A stretch of DNA of 64,000 nucleotides, from NCBI RefSeq assembly GCF_014648355.1, contig NZ_BMQY01000002.1, positions 828,389 to 892,388 of the forward strand. Reading direction: 5' to 3'. The position numbers and the translations under genes are program-made. Shown here piece after piece: positions 16,611-24,919 of this stretch. Under the pieces are notes generated by a model. The model made no database searches and was not told where the DNA came from. It worked only from the letters and a program-made list of their open reading frames with translations. Origin of the DNA: Couchioplanes azureus (GTDB taxonomy: Bacteria > Actinomycetota > Actinomycetes > Mycobacteriales > Micromonosporaceae). Within the stretch, counting starts at the first letter, position 1; the number at the start of each line of letters is the position of its first letter.

Positions 16611-16616
16611 TACGAT
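16611..16616 (+). promoter_or_regulatory. -10 element for the leaderless histidine kinase gene
   Basis: TACGAT ends 7 nt before GTG at 16624. The 7 nt (CCGTCAC) carry no ribosome binding site. Confidence 0.55.
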
Positions 16617-16623
16617 CCGTCAC

Positions 16624-18315
16624 GTGCCCGCCTCAGCCAGCGTTCTCGTGCGCGTCCACCCGCTCGCGGTAGCCGCTCGCCTCGTCATGCTCGCCCTCGT
16701 CTCGGCGCTCACCCTGATCGCCACCCAGGACGCGGGCCAGTTGCGCTGGATCGCGTTGCTGCTGGTCGCGGCGCTGCCGGCGTTCTTCCTGCCGCATCAC
16801 CGGGTGGTCGCGCCGCTGGGGCGGGTCGCCGAGGTGGCGGTCACCGGGCTGGCCGCCGGGTCGGTCGCCGCGGCCGCGAACGTCTCCGGGACGGTCGAGG
16901 CCGGGTTCGGTGCCGAGGCGGTCCTTCCGTACCTGGCGGTCCCGCTGCTGACCGCGGCGCTGCGCCGGCGGCCGACCGAGGGGGCGGCGCTGCTCGGGGT
17001 CGCGGCCGTCGCGATGGTGATCGGCGGGGTGATCGCCGAGGACGGTGAATCGATCGTCACCCAGCCGGGCTATCTCGCCGCCGGCGGGCAGTGGCTCGTG
17101 CTCGGTGCGATCGTCACCTTCGCCGCGGACACCATGCGGCAGCTCATGACGCCGGTCGAGAACAAGCCGCAGCCGTACGCGGAGGCCACCCGCCTGCTGA
17201 CCCAGCTGCGCAGCGTCGCCCGGTCGCTGCCCGGCGCGACCCTCGACCCGGGCGGCATCTCGGAGCACCTGCTCGAGGAGCTGCGCGTGGTGGCGCCCGG
17301 TCACCGGGCCGCCGTGCTGTCGGCCAGCGGCGGCGGGCGGCTGGTCGTGCTCGCCCAGACCGGCGCCGAACGCGTCGACTGGGAGGTCACCCTCGACGCC
17401 GACTCGGCGATCGCCGACGCGTGGGCGAGCCAGCAGCCGCAGACGGCGACCCGCTCGCAGGCCCGCTCGCACCAGGGCGGGGAGGCGTCGTCGCTGGTCG
17501 TGCCGCTGGTCGCCGGCGTACGCACGATCGGGCTCGTGATCCTCGAGGCGGACGTGCCGAACGCGTACCCGTCGGCGGTGATCGCGAGGGTGACCGAGGT
17601 GACCGGCCCGGCCGCCCTGCGGCTGGAGGCCGCGCTGCTCTTCGACGAGGTGCGCTCGCTGGCGACCAATGAGGAGCGTCAGCGCCTGGCCCGCGAGATC
17701 CACGACGGCGTCGCGCAGGAGCTCGTCATGGTCGGGTACGGCATCGACAACGCGCAGGCGACCCTGCCCGAGGGCGCCGACGAGACCGCCGAGGAACTGC
17801 GCACCCTGCGCGGCGAGGTCACCCGGGTCATCACGGAGCTGCGACTCAGCCTGTTCGAGCTGCGTTCCGAGGTGGACCGCAACGGCGGGCTCGCGGCGGC
17901 CATCGCCGAGTACGCCCGCACCCTGGGCACGTCCGCGGGCCTGCGGGTGCACTTCACGTTCGACGAGTCCACCGCGCGGCTGCCCGCCGCCACCGAGGCG
18001 GAACTGCTGCGCATCGCCCAGGAGGCGATCACCAACGCCCGCAAACACGCCGGCGCGTCCAACCTGTGGGTCACCTGCACGGTCGACCCGCCGTACGCGG
18101 AGATCGAGGTCTCCGACGACGGCAAGGGCTTCGCCGACGACCGCCCGGACGGGCGGTACGGCCTTGCGATCATGGCCGAGAGGGCGGAACGTATCCGAGG
18201 CCGGCTGGAGATCAGACCACGACACCCCAGCGGGACAACCGTTGCGGTAGTGCTCGGAACCTCGGCTCGGCGCGATAGCGTGCGGGATAGCGTTTCCGCA
18301 CCAGAAGGGGAGTAA
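16624..18315 (+). CDS. Sensor histidine kinase, NarL/DesK type
   Basis: This is a 563-residue membrane sensor kinase. About six hydrophobic helices lie in the first 170 residues, starting with VAARLVMLALVSALTLIA. A GAF-like region spans roughly residues 200-340 (LVVPLVAGVRTIGLVIL). The HisKA_3 domain follows with the phospho-accepting His360 in REIHDGVAQEL, and the ATPase domain carries NARKHAG (N box) and DDGKGF (G1 box). It should autophosphorylate and pass the phosphate to the response regulator encoded 7 nt downstream. The much longer frame from 16384 lacks a start signal. The signal sensed is unknown. Confidence 0.93.
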   Translation: MPASASVLVRVHPLAVAARLVMLALVSALTLIATQDAGQLRWIALLLVAALPAFFLPHHRVVAPLGRVAEVAVTGLAAGSVAAAANVSGTVEAGFGAEAVLPYLAVPLLTAALRRRPTEGAALLGVAAVAMVIGGVIAEDGESIVTQPGYLAAGGQWLVLGAIVTFAADTMRQLMTPVENKPQPYAEATRLLTQLRSVARSLPGATLDPGGISEHLLEELRVVAPGHRAAVLSASGGGRLVVLAQTGAERVDWEVTLDADSAIADAWASQQPQTATRSQARSHQGGEASSLVVPLVAGVRTIGLVILEADVPNAYPSAVIARVTEVTGPAALRLEAALLFDEVRSLATNEERQRLAREIHDGVAQELVMVGYGIDNAQATLPEGADETAEELRTLRGEVTRVITELRLSLFELRSEVDRNGGLAAAIAEYARTLGTSAGLRVHFTFDESTARLPAATEAELLRIAQEAITNARKHAGASNLWVTCTVDPPYAEIEVSDDGKGFADDRPDGRYGLAIMAERAERIRGRLEIRPRHPSGTTVAVVLGTSARRDSVRDSVSAPEGE

Positions 18316-18322
18316 CCCGAGC

Positions 18323-18991
18323 ATGTCGACCAGTCCGATGCCGACGACCCGCACCAAGGTGCTCCTCGTCGACGATCACGACCTGATCCGTAAGGGGCTG
18401 CGGCACGCGTTCGAGCGGGACCGCCAGTTCGAGGTGGTCGGCGAGGCAGCCACGGCCGCCGAGGCCGTCCGCCAGGCCGGCGCGCTCCAGCCCGACGTGG
18501 TGATCATGGATCTGCGGCTGCCCGACGGCAGCGGCCTCGAGGCGACCCGTGCCCTGCGCAAGAACAACGCCAACATGGGCATCGTCGTCCTCACCATGTA
18601 CGCGGGCGACGACCAGCTGTTCGGCGCCCTGGAGGCGGGAGCCAGCGCCTTCGTGCCCAAGACCGCCCCGGCCGACGAGGTGGTGGCGGCGGCGCGGCAC
18701 GCGGCCTCGGCCCCGAGCGCGTTCACGGCGGCCGACCTCGCCGAGGCCATGAAGCGGCGGCTCGCCCCGTCCGGGCCGCAGCTCTCGCCCCGCGAGGGTC
18801 AGGTCCTGCGCCTGCTCGCGGACGGCATGAGCGTCGCGGGCATCGCCAAGCAGCTCTTCGTGTCGGAGTCGACGGCGAAGACGCACATCTCCAAGCTGTA
18901 CGAGAAGCTGGGCGCGGCGAACCGGGCCCAGGCGCTGATGACGGCGCTGCGGCTGGGCCTGCTCGAGGCCCCGGACGCCCCGAAGTTCTAG
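18323..18991 (+). CDS. Response regulator, NarL/LuxR type
   Basis: This is a 222-residue DNA-binding response regulator. The receiver domain has the acidic pocket VDDHD near residue 17, phospho-acceptor Asp63 (VVIMDLRLPDG), the switch Thr in VLTMYAG and the Lys in FVPKTA. The C-terminal LuxR helix-turn-helix reads LSPREGQVLRLLADGM and ends with the recognition helix SESTAKTHI. It starts 7 nt after the kinase stop with AAGGGGAG ahead of the ATG, so the two are co-expressed. The palindrome upstream of the neighbouring esterase gene is a candidate binding site, but that link is speculative. Confidence 0.95.
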   Translation: MSTSPMPTTRTKVLLVDDHDLIRKGLRHAFERDRQFEVVGEAATAAEAVRQAGALQPDVVIMDLRLPDGSGLEATRALRKNNANMGIVVLTMYAGDDQLFGALEAGASAFVPKTAPADEVVAAARHAASAPSAFTAADLAEAMKRRLAPSGPQLSPREGQVLRLLADGMSVAGIAKQLFVSESTAKTHISKLYEKLGAANRAQALMTALRLGLLEAPDAPKF

Positions 18992-19008
18992 CCGGCCCGT
19001 GTGCCGAA

Positions 19009-19039
19009 CCGCCCGTCGCCCTCCGCAGGCGGCGGGCGG
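19009..19039 (+). terminator. Terminator-like hairpin after the two-component operon
   Basis: A 12-bp stem (19009-19020 with 19028-19039, one G-U pair) closes a 7-nt loop, 18 nt past the response regulator stop. It has no U-tract. Confidence 0.5.
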
Positions 19040-19057
19040 CACTGTCTGCCCGTCGTC

Positions 19058-19094
19058 ATCCACCGATCGGTGGATCGGACTCTCCACCGATCGA
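19058..19094. promoter_or_regulatory. Palindromic operator candidate upstream of the esterase gene
   Basis: A perfect 18-nt palindrome ATCCACCGATCGGTGGAT occupies 19058-19075, and a related half, TCCACCGATCGA, follows at 19083-19094. It lies 50-85 nt before the esterase ATG, where a regulator dimer would control the promoter. Confidence 0.55.
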
Positions 19095-19144
19095 GCTCCC
19101 GGCGGTCGATCCACTGCTGACGATGCGCGGCCAGGCTGGACCGC

Positions 19145-20695
19145 ATGACCGTCTCTTCATTCCGCAGAACCCTGGCGGCCGGCCTGCTCGGCCTGGCCAC
19201 GACGCTGATCACCGGCGCGGCGCCGGCGACCGCCGGGAACCCCGCCATCGTCCGGACGGACGCCGGGCTGGTCCGCGGCACCCTGCACGACGGCTACCGC
19301 ACGTTCCACGGCATACCGTACGCCGCGCCGCCCACCGGCGACCTCCGCTGGCGCCCGCCGCAGCCGGTCGCGCCGTGGCCGGACGTGCGCGAGGCCGACG
19401 CACCGGGACCGGCCTGCAAGCAGAACTCGCCCGGCCACGGCGGGCCCCGCAGCGGCGCGGAGGACTGCCTCTACCTGAACGTCACCACGCCGCTCGGGAA
19501 GCCCCACCGCCGGCCGGTGGTGGTGTGGCTGCACGGAGGCAGCTTCCAGACCGGCTCGGGCGGCATGTACGACGCCCACCGGCTCGCCGTCCGGGGTGAC
19601 GTCGTCGTCGTGACCGTCAACTACCGGCTGGGGGTCTTCGGCTTCCTCGGCCTGCCCGGCCTGGCCGGCTCGGGCACCTTCGGACTCCAGGACCAGCAGG
19701 CCGCGCTGCGCTGGGTACGCCGCAACGCCGCGGCCTTCGGCGGCGACCCCCGCAACGTCACGCTCGCCGGGCAGTCCGCGGGCGGCCTGAGCGCGTGCGC
19801 GCACCTCGCCTCGCCCGCGGCGGCGGGCCTGTTCGACCGGGCCGTTCTCCAGTCCGGACCGTGCCTGACCGACTGGCCCGCCGAGCTGTCCTATCCGGAC
19901 GTCGAGGCGGGTTCCCCGTTCTCGCCGGTGGCCGACGTACGGCGTGCGGGTGCCGAGCTGGCGGCCACGTTGCACTGCGGCGCCGACGTGGCCGCATGTC
20001 TGCGCGCCCAGCCGGCGGACGCGCTGCTGCAGCACACCGAGGGCGTCGGGCTCGACGCGTTCCTGAACCCCGCCCACGGCACCGCGCTGCTGCCCCGGCA
20101 TCCCGCCGACGCGCTGCGGGCGGGCGCCTTCCACCGGGTGCCGGTGCTCTCCGGCAACACCCGCGACGAGCACCGGGGCATGATCGCCTTCGTCGAGGCC
20201 GGCTCGCCGGTCACCGCCGAGCGGTACGCCGCCGTCCTGAAGGCCGCCTTCGGCGACCGGGCCGGCCAGGTGGCGGCAGCGTATCCGGTCGAGGCGTACG
20301 CCTCCCCCGCCCAGGCCTGGGCCGCCGTGGCCACCGACCGGATCTGGGCCTGCCCCACGCTGGCGGGCAACCGGCTCTTCGCCCGGCACACCCCGACCTT
20401 CGCGTACGAGTTCGCCGAGGGCCAGGGGCCGTGGGGCGCCTACCACGGGTCCGAGCTGCCGTACCTGTTCGACGTCGCACCGCTGCCGCCACCGGCGGGG
20501 CCGGCCCTGGCCGAGGAGATGATCGACGCCTGGTCCCGGTTCGCCGCCACGGGCGGGGCCGGCTGGCCGCGGCTGCGCCCGGGTGCCGCCACACCGTACG
20601 TGCGGACCCTGGCGACCGGCGCGTCCGGCGGCGTCGACCTGGCCGCCGAGCACCGCTGCGGGCTGTGGACGGCATCGACGCCGGTCGCCGGCTGA
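19145..20695 (+). CDS. Secreted type-B carboxylesterase
   Basis: This is a 516-residue serine esterase of the carboxylesterase/para-nitrobenzyl esterase family. A cleavable signal peptide covers the first 30 residues (Arg-Arg, then LAAGLLGLATTLITGAAPATAG), so it is exported. The catalytic Ser211 sits in AGQSAGG, the acid in NTRDEHRGM, and the His in AYHGSELPYLF. The early block FHGIPYAAPPTGDLRW is diagnostic. It would hydrolyse small carboxylic esters outside the cell. A perfect palindrome just upstream suggests tight regulation, possibly by the adjacent two-component system. Confidence 0.94.
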   Translation: MTVSSFRRTLAAGLLGLATTLITGAAPATAGNPAIVRTDAGLVRGTLHDGYRTFHGIPYAAPPTGDLRWRPPQPVAPWPDVREADAPGPACKQNSPGHGGPRSGAEDCLYLNVTTPLGKPHRRPVVVWLHGGSFQTGSGGMYDAHRLAVRGDVVVVTVNYRLGVFGFLGLPGLAGSGTFGLQDQQAALRWVRRNAAAFGGDPRNVTLAGQSAGGLSACAHLASPAAAGLFDRAVLQSGPCLTDWPAELSYPDVEAGSPFSPVADVRRAGAELAATLHCGADVAACLRAQPADALLQHTEGVGLDAFLNPAHGTALLPRHPADALRAGAFHRVPVLSGNTRDEHRGMIAFVEAGSPVTAERYAAVLKAAFGDRAGQVAAAYPVEAYASPAQAWAAVATDRIWACPTLAGNRLFARHTPTFAYEFAEGQGPWGAYHGSELPYLFDVAPLPPPAGPALAEEMIDAWSRFAATGGAGWPRLRPGAATPYVRTLATGASGGVDLAAEHRCGLWTASTPVAG

Positions 20696-20701
20696 CAGAA
20701 T
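20696..20701 (+). promoter_or_regulatory. Possible -10 element for the downstream oxidase-like gene
   Basis: CAGAAT, directly after the esterase stop, ends 7 nt before ATG 20709. This supports that start over the in-frame ATG at 20700, whose first bases are inside the hexamer. Confidence 0.35.
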
Positions 20702-20708
20702 GCGGGTC

Positions 20709-21335
20709 ATGGGGAAAACGTACGAGCGGATCTCAGGACGGCTGAGGACCTTCATCGAGGCACAACCGATCTTCTTCACCGCGACGGCGCCGCTGGCCGG
20801 GTCGGGCACGGTCAACCTGTCGCCGAAGGGGCTCAACGGCTCGTTCGCCGTCGTCGACGAGCTGACCGTCGCCTATCTCGACTGCGCCGGAAGCAACGCG
20901 GAGACCATCGCGCACCTGCGCGAGAACGGCCGCATCACGCTGATGTGGTGTTCCTTCCAGGGACCGCCCACCATCGTGCGCATCCACGGGCGCGGCGAGC
21001 CGATCTTCCGCGATGATCCACGCTGGACGGATTACGTCTCCTACTTCCCGGACCTGGACACCTCGTCGCACGGGGTACGCACGATCATCGTGGTCCGCGC
21101 GGAGATGATCCGCGACAGCTGCGGCTACGCCGTCCCGCTGATGACCTACGAGGGTGACCGGGAGCTGCACGGCCAGCGGTTCGCGAGGGAGGACGACGCG
21201 TCGCTGAACGCGTACTTCGAGAAGAAGGAGTTCATCGCGGCCAGCCTGGACGGCCTGCCCGCCCTGCCGCTGCCGCTGCCGCCTCTGCCGGGCCCGGCGC
21301 CGGCACCGGCGGTGAGCGCCTCCCCGGAGCAATGA
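20709..21335 (+). CDS. Pyridoxamine 5'-phosphate oxidase-like FMN-binding protein
   Basis: This is a 208-residue split-barrel flavoprotein. FIEAQPIFFTATAPL at the N-terminus, the NLSPKGLNGSFAVVD block, and RITLMWCSFQGPP are typical of the larger pyridoxamine 5'-phosphate oxidase-related subfamily, in which a phosphate-binding SPKG loop contacts FMN. A late YEGDRELHGQRF segment and a Pro/Leu-rich tail complete the protein. The physiological substrate is unknown. It follows the esterase by 13 nt and may be co-transcribed with it, although a leaderless-type hexamer also precedes it. Confidence 0.85.
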   Translation: MGKTYERISGRLRTFIEAQPIFFTATAPLAGSGTVNLSPKGLNGSFAVVDELTVAYLDCAGSNAETIAHLRENGRITLMWCSFQGPPTIVRIHGRGEPIFRDDPRWTDYVSYFPDLDTSSHGVRTIIVVRAEMIRDSCGYAVPLMTYEGDRELHGQRFAREDDASLNAYFEKKEFIAASLDGLPALPLPLPPLPGPAPAPAVSASPEQ

Positions 21336-21359
21336 GGTCGGCGGTTCGAGAACGGGGGC

Positions 21360-21397
21360 GCTCCGCCGGATCCGGGTTCGCCCGGGTCCGGCGGAGC
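21360..21397. terminator. Bidirectional hairpin with a TTCG loop between convergent genes
   Basis: A stem of about 17 bp (one wobble) closes a TTCG tetraloop in a 38-nt element. It lies between the stops of the oxidase-like gene (21335) and the GNAT gene (21403), so it can end transcripts from both sides. Confidence 0.75.
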
Positions 21398-21402
21398 GGC
21401 CG

Positions 21403-22320
21403 TCACTGCCAGGTCATGTCGATCTGGCGCTCGAACGTGACGTAGCCGGCCCGCGCGAAGGCGGCGGCCATCGGTGCGTTGCCGACGTCGGTGGCCGCCC
21501 GGATCCGCGGCACGCCCTGCGCGGCGAGCAGGCCGGTGCCCACGGCGAGCAGGTCGTGGATGTACCCCCGGCCGCGGTGCGCCGGCACCACGCCGACGTA
21601 CGCGATGATCGGGTTGTAGCCGTTGTGCGCGGGGATCACGAAACCGACCGGTTCCCCGCCCGGGAGCGTCGCGATCCGCCACCACTCGTGCGGGCTGGCG
21701 TAGCGGGCGAGCTCGGTGCGGTAGTGCTCGCGCGCGGCCTCTTCGGGGGTCATCCGGGTCAGGTCGTCGCGGCCGTGCGCGTCGAGCGTGCCGTCCAGCA
21801 CCAGCGTCATGAGCGCGACGAGCTCGTCCGGGTCGCGCACCGGCCGGAAGGCGAGCCGTCCGCCGGGTTCCGGAACGGGTGAACCGGCACGCCATTCCAG
21901 CCGGAGGCGCTCGACGAAGAGCTTCGCCCCGACCCGGTGCAGCGCCTCCATCCGGTCGTCCACCGCCTGCCGGGTGGCCGGGTGGTCCCGCCAGTCCGGC
22001 GGCAGGAACCGGCCGTACTCCGGCGGGGTCGCGCCGGGCGGGACCACGGCGGCCAGCGCGGTCGTCAGCAACCGCACGCCGTCGCCGACGTCGCCGTCGA
22101 TGTCGAAGACGTCCATCAGCAGGGGGTGCGGGTCACCGGACCGCGACCACCACCCGGCCCGGGCCACCACGCGGTCGTCGCGCAGGGCGAGCCACAGCCA
22201 TTCCGGACGGCGGCGGCCCGCCGCCAGGTCGTCGCCGATCTCGCCGTTGAGCACGTACGGCAGGCGGTTGAAGAGGTCCAGCTCGTCGGGTCCGACGATC
22301 GGACGCAGGGTCAGAGTCAA
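21403..22320 (-). CDS. GNAT-family N-acetyltransferase
   Basis: This 305-residue protein looks like a tandem GNAT: an N-terminal degenerate half, then a full C-terminal GNAT domain with the acetyl-CoA pyrophosphate loop VPAHRGRGYIHDLL and a terminal NAPMAAAFARAGY helix typical of the fold. The mycothiol synthase MshD has a similar two-domain layout, but I see nothing that identifies mycothiol here, so the substrate is left open. TTG at 22320 is preferred because AGGAG lies 6 nt upstream; the frame itself reaches 22341. A short possible leader peptide is encoded just upstream. Confidence 0.8.
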   Translation of the reverse strand: MTLTLRPIVGPDELDLFNRLPYVLNGEIGDDLAAGRRRPEWLWLALRDDRVVARAGWWSRSGDPHPLLMDVFDIDGDVGDGVRLLTTALAAVVPPGATPPEYGRFLPPDWRDHPATRQAVDDRMEALHRVGAKLFVERLRLEWRAGSPVPEPGGRLAFRPVRDPDELVALMTLVLDGTLDAHGRDDLTRMTPEEAAREHYRTELARYASPHEWWRIATLPGGEPVGFVIPAHNGYNPIIAYVGVVPAHRGRGYIHDLLAVGTGLLAAQGVPRIRAATDVGNAPMAAAFARAGYVTFERQIDMTWQ

Positions 22321-22357
22321 GGCGGTCTCCTGGGGAGGCACCCTGTCCGCTCCGGGA

Positions 22358-22411
22358 TCAGCGCGAACGGCCGTCCCGGGAGGACACGAGCGCGGTCTGC
22401 ACGGCGTACAC
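22358..22411 (-). CDS. Possible 17-residue leader peptide upstream of the GNAT gene
   Basis: A GTG codon at 22411 follows a strong GGAGG site 8 nt upstream. The frame gives 17 residues (starting MYAVQTALVSS, ending RDGRSR) and stops 37 nt before the TTG of the acetyltransferase gene. The good ribosome binding site with no other gene to serve suggests it is translated, perhaps as an attenuating leader or as a small membrane-independent peptide. No homologue is known to me. Confidence 0.4.
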   Translation of the reverse strand: MYAVQTALVSSRDGRSR

Positions 22412-22479
22412 GGCTCAGCCCTCCTTTCTCGAAGATCCGGCCACCAGTTCTAGGCGGAACCGGCCGGGCCCGCAACCGA

Positions 22480-23607
22480 TTACCGCTGCCTCAGCATGGC
22501 GGCGAGGCCGGCGGCCTTGGTCTCCCAGCGCCACTCGCGCTCGACCCAGGCCCGGCCCGCCGCGCCCATCGCCCGCGCGCGGGCCGGATCGGACAGCAGC
22601 CCGGCGAGCCGGTCGGCGATCGCCGGCACGTCCCGGCCGCCCACGACGTGGCCGGTCTCCCCCTCGCGGACCGCGTCGGGAGCGCCGCCGGAGTCCCCGG
22701 CGAGCACGGGCAGGCCGGTCGCCGACGCCTCGAGGTAGACGATGCCCAGGCCCTCGACGTCGAGGCCGGCGCCGCGGGTACGGCACGGCATCGCGTACAC
22801 GTCCCCGGCCGCGTAGTGGGCGGGCAGGTCGGCCCAGGGCACCGAGCCCGTGAAGACCACATCGGACTCGACGCCCTCGGCGCGGGCGAGCGCCTGGAGC
22901 TTCTCCCGGTACGGCCCCCCGCCGACGATCAGCAGCGCCGCTCCCGGGACCCGCCGGCGGACCGCCGGCAGCGCGCGGATCAGCATGTCCTGGCCCTTGC
23001 GGGCCACGAGCCGCGAGACGCACACGACGACGGGCCGGTCGCCGAGCCGGTGTCTCGCCCGCACCTCGGAGCCGTCGACGTCCGGGTGGTACGCGTCGAC
23101 GTCCACGCCGGGAGTGAGCCGTTCGAGGGAGGTGAGCCCGTGCAGCGCCCGGTCGAGACGTACCCGCTGGAACTCGGTCAGAAAGGTCACCACGTCGTTG
23201 TCCCGGGCGATGCGCCGCAGCAACTGCCGGGCGCCGGGCAGGGCGGCCCAGCCGATCTCGTGGCCGTGGGTGAGCGCCACCGCCCGGGTGATGCCGGTCC
23301 GCCGGCGCAGCCCGCCGGCCAGCAGCCCGAGCGGCGCCGCGGCCCCGAACCAGACGCTGTCGCAGTCGTACGACCGCGCGATCTCGGCCGCCCGCCGCGC
23401 GACGGCGGGCGTGGGCAGCAGCACCCCGGTCTTCTCCCGGACGACCTCGAACGGCTGCTCGGCGTCGAACTTCGCGGCTCCCCGCCACGTGGAGGCGTAG
23501 ACGACCACGGACCCGGAGGGCTGCCGCACCGCCAGGTTGTGCACGAACTGCTGGATCCCCCCGGGCCGCGGCGGAAAGTCGTTGGTGACCAGCAACGTCC
23601 GCGCCAT
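22480..23607 (-). CDS. pimB: Phosphatidylinositol mannosyltransferase, second mannose (PimB)
   Basis: This is a 375-residue GT4 glycosyltransferase. It follows the mycobacterial/corynebacterial PimB closely: LLVTNDFPPRPGGIQ at the N-terminus, VWFGAAAPLGLL, THGHEIGWAALPGARQLLRRI, VSRLVARKGQDMLIRALP in the donor domain, GGGPYREKL, and the MPCRTRGAGLDVEGLGI stretch with the nucleotide-sugar Glu. PimB adds the alpha-1,6 mannose from GDP-mannose to phosphatidylinositol monomannoside on the cytoplasmic face of the membrane, the start of the PIM/lipomannan pathway. An alternative is a related mannosyl transfer onto a glycolipid. It starts 55 nt after the M48 protease stop. Confidence 0.92.
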   Translation of the reverse strand: MARTLLVTNDFPPRPGGIQQFVHNLAVRQPSGSVVVYASTWRGAAKFDAEQPFEVVREKTGVLLPTPAVARRAAEIARSYDCDSVWFGAAAPLGLLAGGLRRRTGITRAVALTHGHEIGWAALPGARQLLRRIARDNDVVTFLTEFQRVRLDRALHGLTSLERLTPGVDVDAYHPDVDGSEVRARHRLGDRPVVVCVSRLVARKGQDMLIRALPAVRRRVPGAALLIVGGGPYREKLQALARAEGVESDVVFTGSVPWADLPAHYAAGDVYAMPCRTRGAGLDVEGLGIVYLEASATGLPVLAGDSGGAPDAVREGETGHVVGGRDVPAIADRLAGLLSDPARARAMGAAGRAWVEREWRWETKAAGLAAMLRQR

Positions 23608-23662
23608 CAGCGCTCACCCTTCCCGCCACCGCGGACGGCGACCGCTCCGCACGACCCCGGCA

Positions 23663-24919
23663 TCAGCGCTCGCCCCGGGCGTAGGCGCGAGCGGCGGCCA
23701 TCCGTTCGACGGTGGACGGATGCGAGGCGGTCATGAGGTACTCCCAGGGCGGCGGGTCGGGGTCGGACAGGTTGACGCTGCCGAGGCGGCGCTGCATCGC
23801 CTCGAAGGCGGCCGGGTCGCCGGTCAGCGCGAGCGCGTGGGCGTCCGCGCGGGCCTCGACGCGGCGGGAGACCAGCGCCTGCACCGGGCCGGCGGCCAGA
23901 CCGGCGAGCGTCACCAGGGCGAGGAGCAGCGCGATCGCCCGCGGCTCGCCCATCGCGTCGACCCCGGCCCGGCGCAGCAGCCAGCCCAGCGAGCCGAGCA
24001 GGTAGAGCGCGATCACCGCCGCGGCCGCACCGAGCGCGCCGACGATCGTGCCGGTGAGGACGTCGTGGCGCTTGGCGTGGCCGAGCTCGTGCGCGGCCAC
24101 GGACACCACCTCGGCGGGCGCCGCCTCGGCGAGCAGCGTGTCGTACACGACGATCCGCCGGGTCGGCCCGAAGCCGGAGACGTAGGCGTTCACCGCCCTG
24201 GTCCGCCGGGACGCGTCGGCGACGAGCACGTCTCCGACGGGTACGCCGTCGCGCGCCGCCAGGTCCATCAGCTCGGTGCGCAGCGGTCCGGCGGCCATCG
24301 GGGTGAACTTGTTGAAGATCGGCTCGACCACCACGGGCAGCACGAACGACAGCAGCACCACCAGGGTGGCCGCGCCCACCGCGCCGAACGCCCACCACCA
24401 GCGGGGCGCCAGGCGGGTCACGGTGAAGAAGCCGAGCAGCGCGATCGCACCGATCACCGCGCCGACGGCGAACGACTTGGCCACGTCGACCGCCCACGGG
24501 CCCCAGGTCTGCGTCGAGATGCCGTACCGGACGACGACGGTGTGCCGCCAGGCGGCGAAGGGCAGGGTGAGGAGCTCGGCGACCAGGACGACGAGCAGCC
24601 CGCCGAGGACCGCCTGGGCGATCCAGTGGTCGCCGAACGGGCGGCCGGCCCACGCCACGAGCCGCGAGCCGAGCGGGGTGAGGCCGAGCAGGAGCGCGCC
24701 GAGGAGGCCGATCGCCAGCCCACCGTAGGCGCCGGGCCGCAGCGCGGAGTGGAACTCGCGGGCCCGGGCCACCTGCTCGGCGGGCAGCTCCCCGAGCGCC
24801 GCGATCTGGTCGGCCCGGGGTGCGGGCGGCCGCTGCCACGGCACGGTCACCGCGGCGTAGCCGATCAGCGCGACCAGCAGCACACCCAGCGTGCATGCGG
24901 CCCACAGCCGTGGCGTCAC
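23663..24919 (-). CDS. M48 (Ste24-type) membrane metalloprotease
   Basis: This is a 418-residue zinc protease embedded in the membrane. Several hydrophobic helices precede and surround the catalytic site. The zinc motif AAHELGHAKRHD (HEXXH) is followed by the third ligand Glu in VEARADAHAL. The N-terminal insertion before the first helix bundle fits the Ste24/CAAX-protease branch rather than the shorter HtpX. It is expected to degrade misfolded or surplus membrane proteins. GTG 24919 has GGAGG 7 nt upstream; the longer frame to 25018 reads through a repeat-rich intergenic region. Confidence 0.9.
   Translation of the reverse strand: MTPRLWAACTLGVLLVALIGYAAVTVPWQRPPAPRADQIAALGELPAEQVARAREFHSALRPGAYGGLAIGLLGALLLGLTPLGSRLVAWAGRPFGDHWIAQAVLGGLLVVLVAELLTLPFAAWRHTVVVRYGISTQTWGPWAVDVAKSFAVGAVIGAIALLGFFTVTRLAPRWWWAFGAVGAATLVVLLSFVLPVVVEPIFNKFTPMAAGPLRTELMDLAARDGVPVGDVLVADASRRTRAVNAYVSGFGPTRRIVVYDTLLAEAAPAEVVSVAAHELGHAKRHDVLTGTIVGALGAAAAVIALYLLGSLGWLLRRAGVDAMGEPRAIALLLALVTLAGLAAGPVQALVSRRVEARADAHALALTGDPAAFEAMQRRLGSVNLSDPDPPPWEYLMTASHPSTVERMAAARAYARGER

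Noticed and set aside
16384-18315. An 80-residue N-terminal extension of the histidine kinase
   Set aside because: The added residues are Pro/Arg-rich with no start signal, and GTG 16624 is correctly placed after a -10 element.
20583-20708. Extension of the PPOX-like protein into the esterase gene
   Set aside because: It would overlap the conserved esterase C-terminus out of frame; ATG 20709 starts the family fold.
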